This document shows, piece after piece, positions 5,880-6,071 of a stretch of 6,071 bases of DNA. Every line of letters begins with the position of its first letter. Within the stretch, counting starts at the first letter, position 1. The notes below the pieces were generated by a model. The model did no database searches. It saw nothing but the letters and a program-made list of their open reading frames with translations, and was not told where the DNA came from. The position numbers and the translations under genes were made by a program. The stretch is from Candidatus Competibacteraceae bacterium (GTDB lineage Bacteria; Pseudomonadota; Gammaproteobacteria; Competibacterales; Competibacteraceae): NCBI GenBank assembly GCA_020445005.1, contig JAGRHM010000733.1, positions 199 to 6,269 on the forward strand. Reading direction: 5' to 3'.

Positions 5880-5893
5880 CTGTGCTGGCACAG
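5880..5893 (+). repeat. perfect hairpin CTGTG-CTGG-CACAG
   Basis: A five-base-pair stem with a four-base loop inside the IS110 leader. It is a candidate internal stem-loop of the proposed bridge RNA. Confidence 0.4.
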
Positions 5894-5920
5894 TGAACGT
5901 ACGGTAAAGAATCCGGCAAG

Positions 5921-5936
5921 CGATTTTCAAAAATCG
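5921..5936 (+). repeat. perfect hairpin CGATTT-TCAA-AAATCG
   Basis: A six-base-pair stem with a TCAA loop inside the IS110 leader, 89 bases before the transposase start. It is AT-rich compared with its surroundings. It could be a stem of the bridge RNA or a structure limiting read-through into the transposase. Confidence 0.45.
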
Positions 5937-6008
5937 TGTGTCAGGCAATCCCAACCACCTGCTGATACGGGTTTGGCAGGCACGATCCCTTCTTATGATT
6001 GGAAAAGT

Positions 6009-6016
6009 TAAGGAGG
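6009..6016 (+). promoter_or_regulatory. consensus ribosome binding site of the IS110 transposase
   Basis: TAAGGAGG, 8 bases before the ATG at 6025. It confirms the start of the truncated reading frame at the window end. Confidence 0.8.
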
Positions 6017-6024
6017 TTCAGATC

Positions 6025-6071
6025 ATGATAGACCCGTTCGTCAAATGTTGTGCTGGTTTGGATGTTCACAA
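6025..6071 (+). CDS. IS110-family transposase, 5' end only
   Basis: Only the first 15 codons and two further bases lie in the window: MIDPFVKCCAGLDVH, with a partial AA codon next. The CAGLDVHK-type start is the hallmark of IS110/IS1111-family DEDD recombinases, where the Asp (D13 here) is the first acidic residue of the RuvC-like active site. A consensus TAAGGAGG precedes the ATG by 8 bases. The gene runs off the right edge, so completeness and subgroup cannot be judged. The family is well supported despite the short stretch, because the motif, its distance from the N-terminus and the structured leader all agree. Confidence 0.8.
   Translation, partial: MIDPFVKCCAGLDVH

Larger units (their letters stand above)
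5848..6024 (+). ncRNA. structured IS110 leader, candidate bridge RNA
   Basis: The untranslated region before an IS110-family transposase start. In IS110-group elements this end encodes a bridge RNA that guides target and donor recognition. Several stems are visible. GGTGGTTGG (5850-5858) pairs with CCAACCACC (5951-5959), enclosing the rest. CTGTG-CTGG-CACAG lies at 5880-5893, and CGATTT-TCAA-AAATCG at 5921-5936. CCTGC (5958-5962) can pair with GCAGG (5976-5980) as an alternative. Position and density of stems fit a bridge RNA, but the loop guides could not be assigned because the other end of the element is outside the window. If the element is of the IS1111 group, the RNA would lie at the other end instead. 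The 5' and 3' limits are approximate. Confidence 0.4.

Overview
This is probably a chromosomal accessory stretch from a Gram-negative bacterium. The evidence is strong Shine-Dalgarno sequences, type I and lipoprotein export signals, a zinc-finger membrane anti-sigma factor, and moderately GC-rich coding sequence with GC-rich third positions. A gammaproteobacterium with many insertion sequences would fit, but the sequence alone does not fix the taxon.

Layout, left to right. (1) 97-759 encodes an exported protein with the conserved motifs of the eukaryotic-looking 'up-regulated in daf-2' (PUD1/2, URD) fold, interrupted by a Gly/Ala-rich hydrophobic insert. (2) 760-1427 has no convincing intact gene. 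It holds a GC-rich hairpin and a protein-like minus-strand remnant at 1126-1326. (3) 1428-2066 encodes a secreted protein of unknown function with a clear AEA signal-peptidase site. (4) 2236-4861 is a tight same-strand operon: an ECF-type sigma factor, a zinc-finger transmembrane anti-sigma factor, and a lipoprotein subtilase (S8). (5) 4871-5551 is an IS6-family transposase whose element abuts or clips the 3' end of the subtilase gene. (6) 5606-6024 is non-coding or degenerate DNA, followed by the structured leader and first 15 codons of an IS110-family transposase (6025 to window end). That leader is where a bridge RNA would lie if the element belongs to the IS110 group.

How it works together. 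The sigma factor should be held at the membrane by the anti-sigma factor through the ZAS domain (HxxxCxxC). The anti-sigma's extracytoplasmic domain looks like a subtilase propeptide and matches, motif for motif, the N-terminal prodomain of the lipoprotein protease encoded next door. My main hypothesis is that the protease, or its processing state, is sensed by or acts on the anti-sigma through this propeptide mimic. The two exported proteins upstream are possible regulon members, but no shared promoter could be shown by eye. The right side of the operon has been rearranged by insertion sequences, so a further operon gene may have been displaced.
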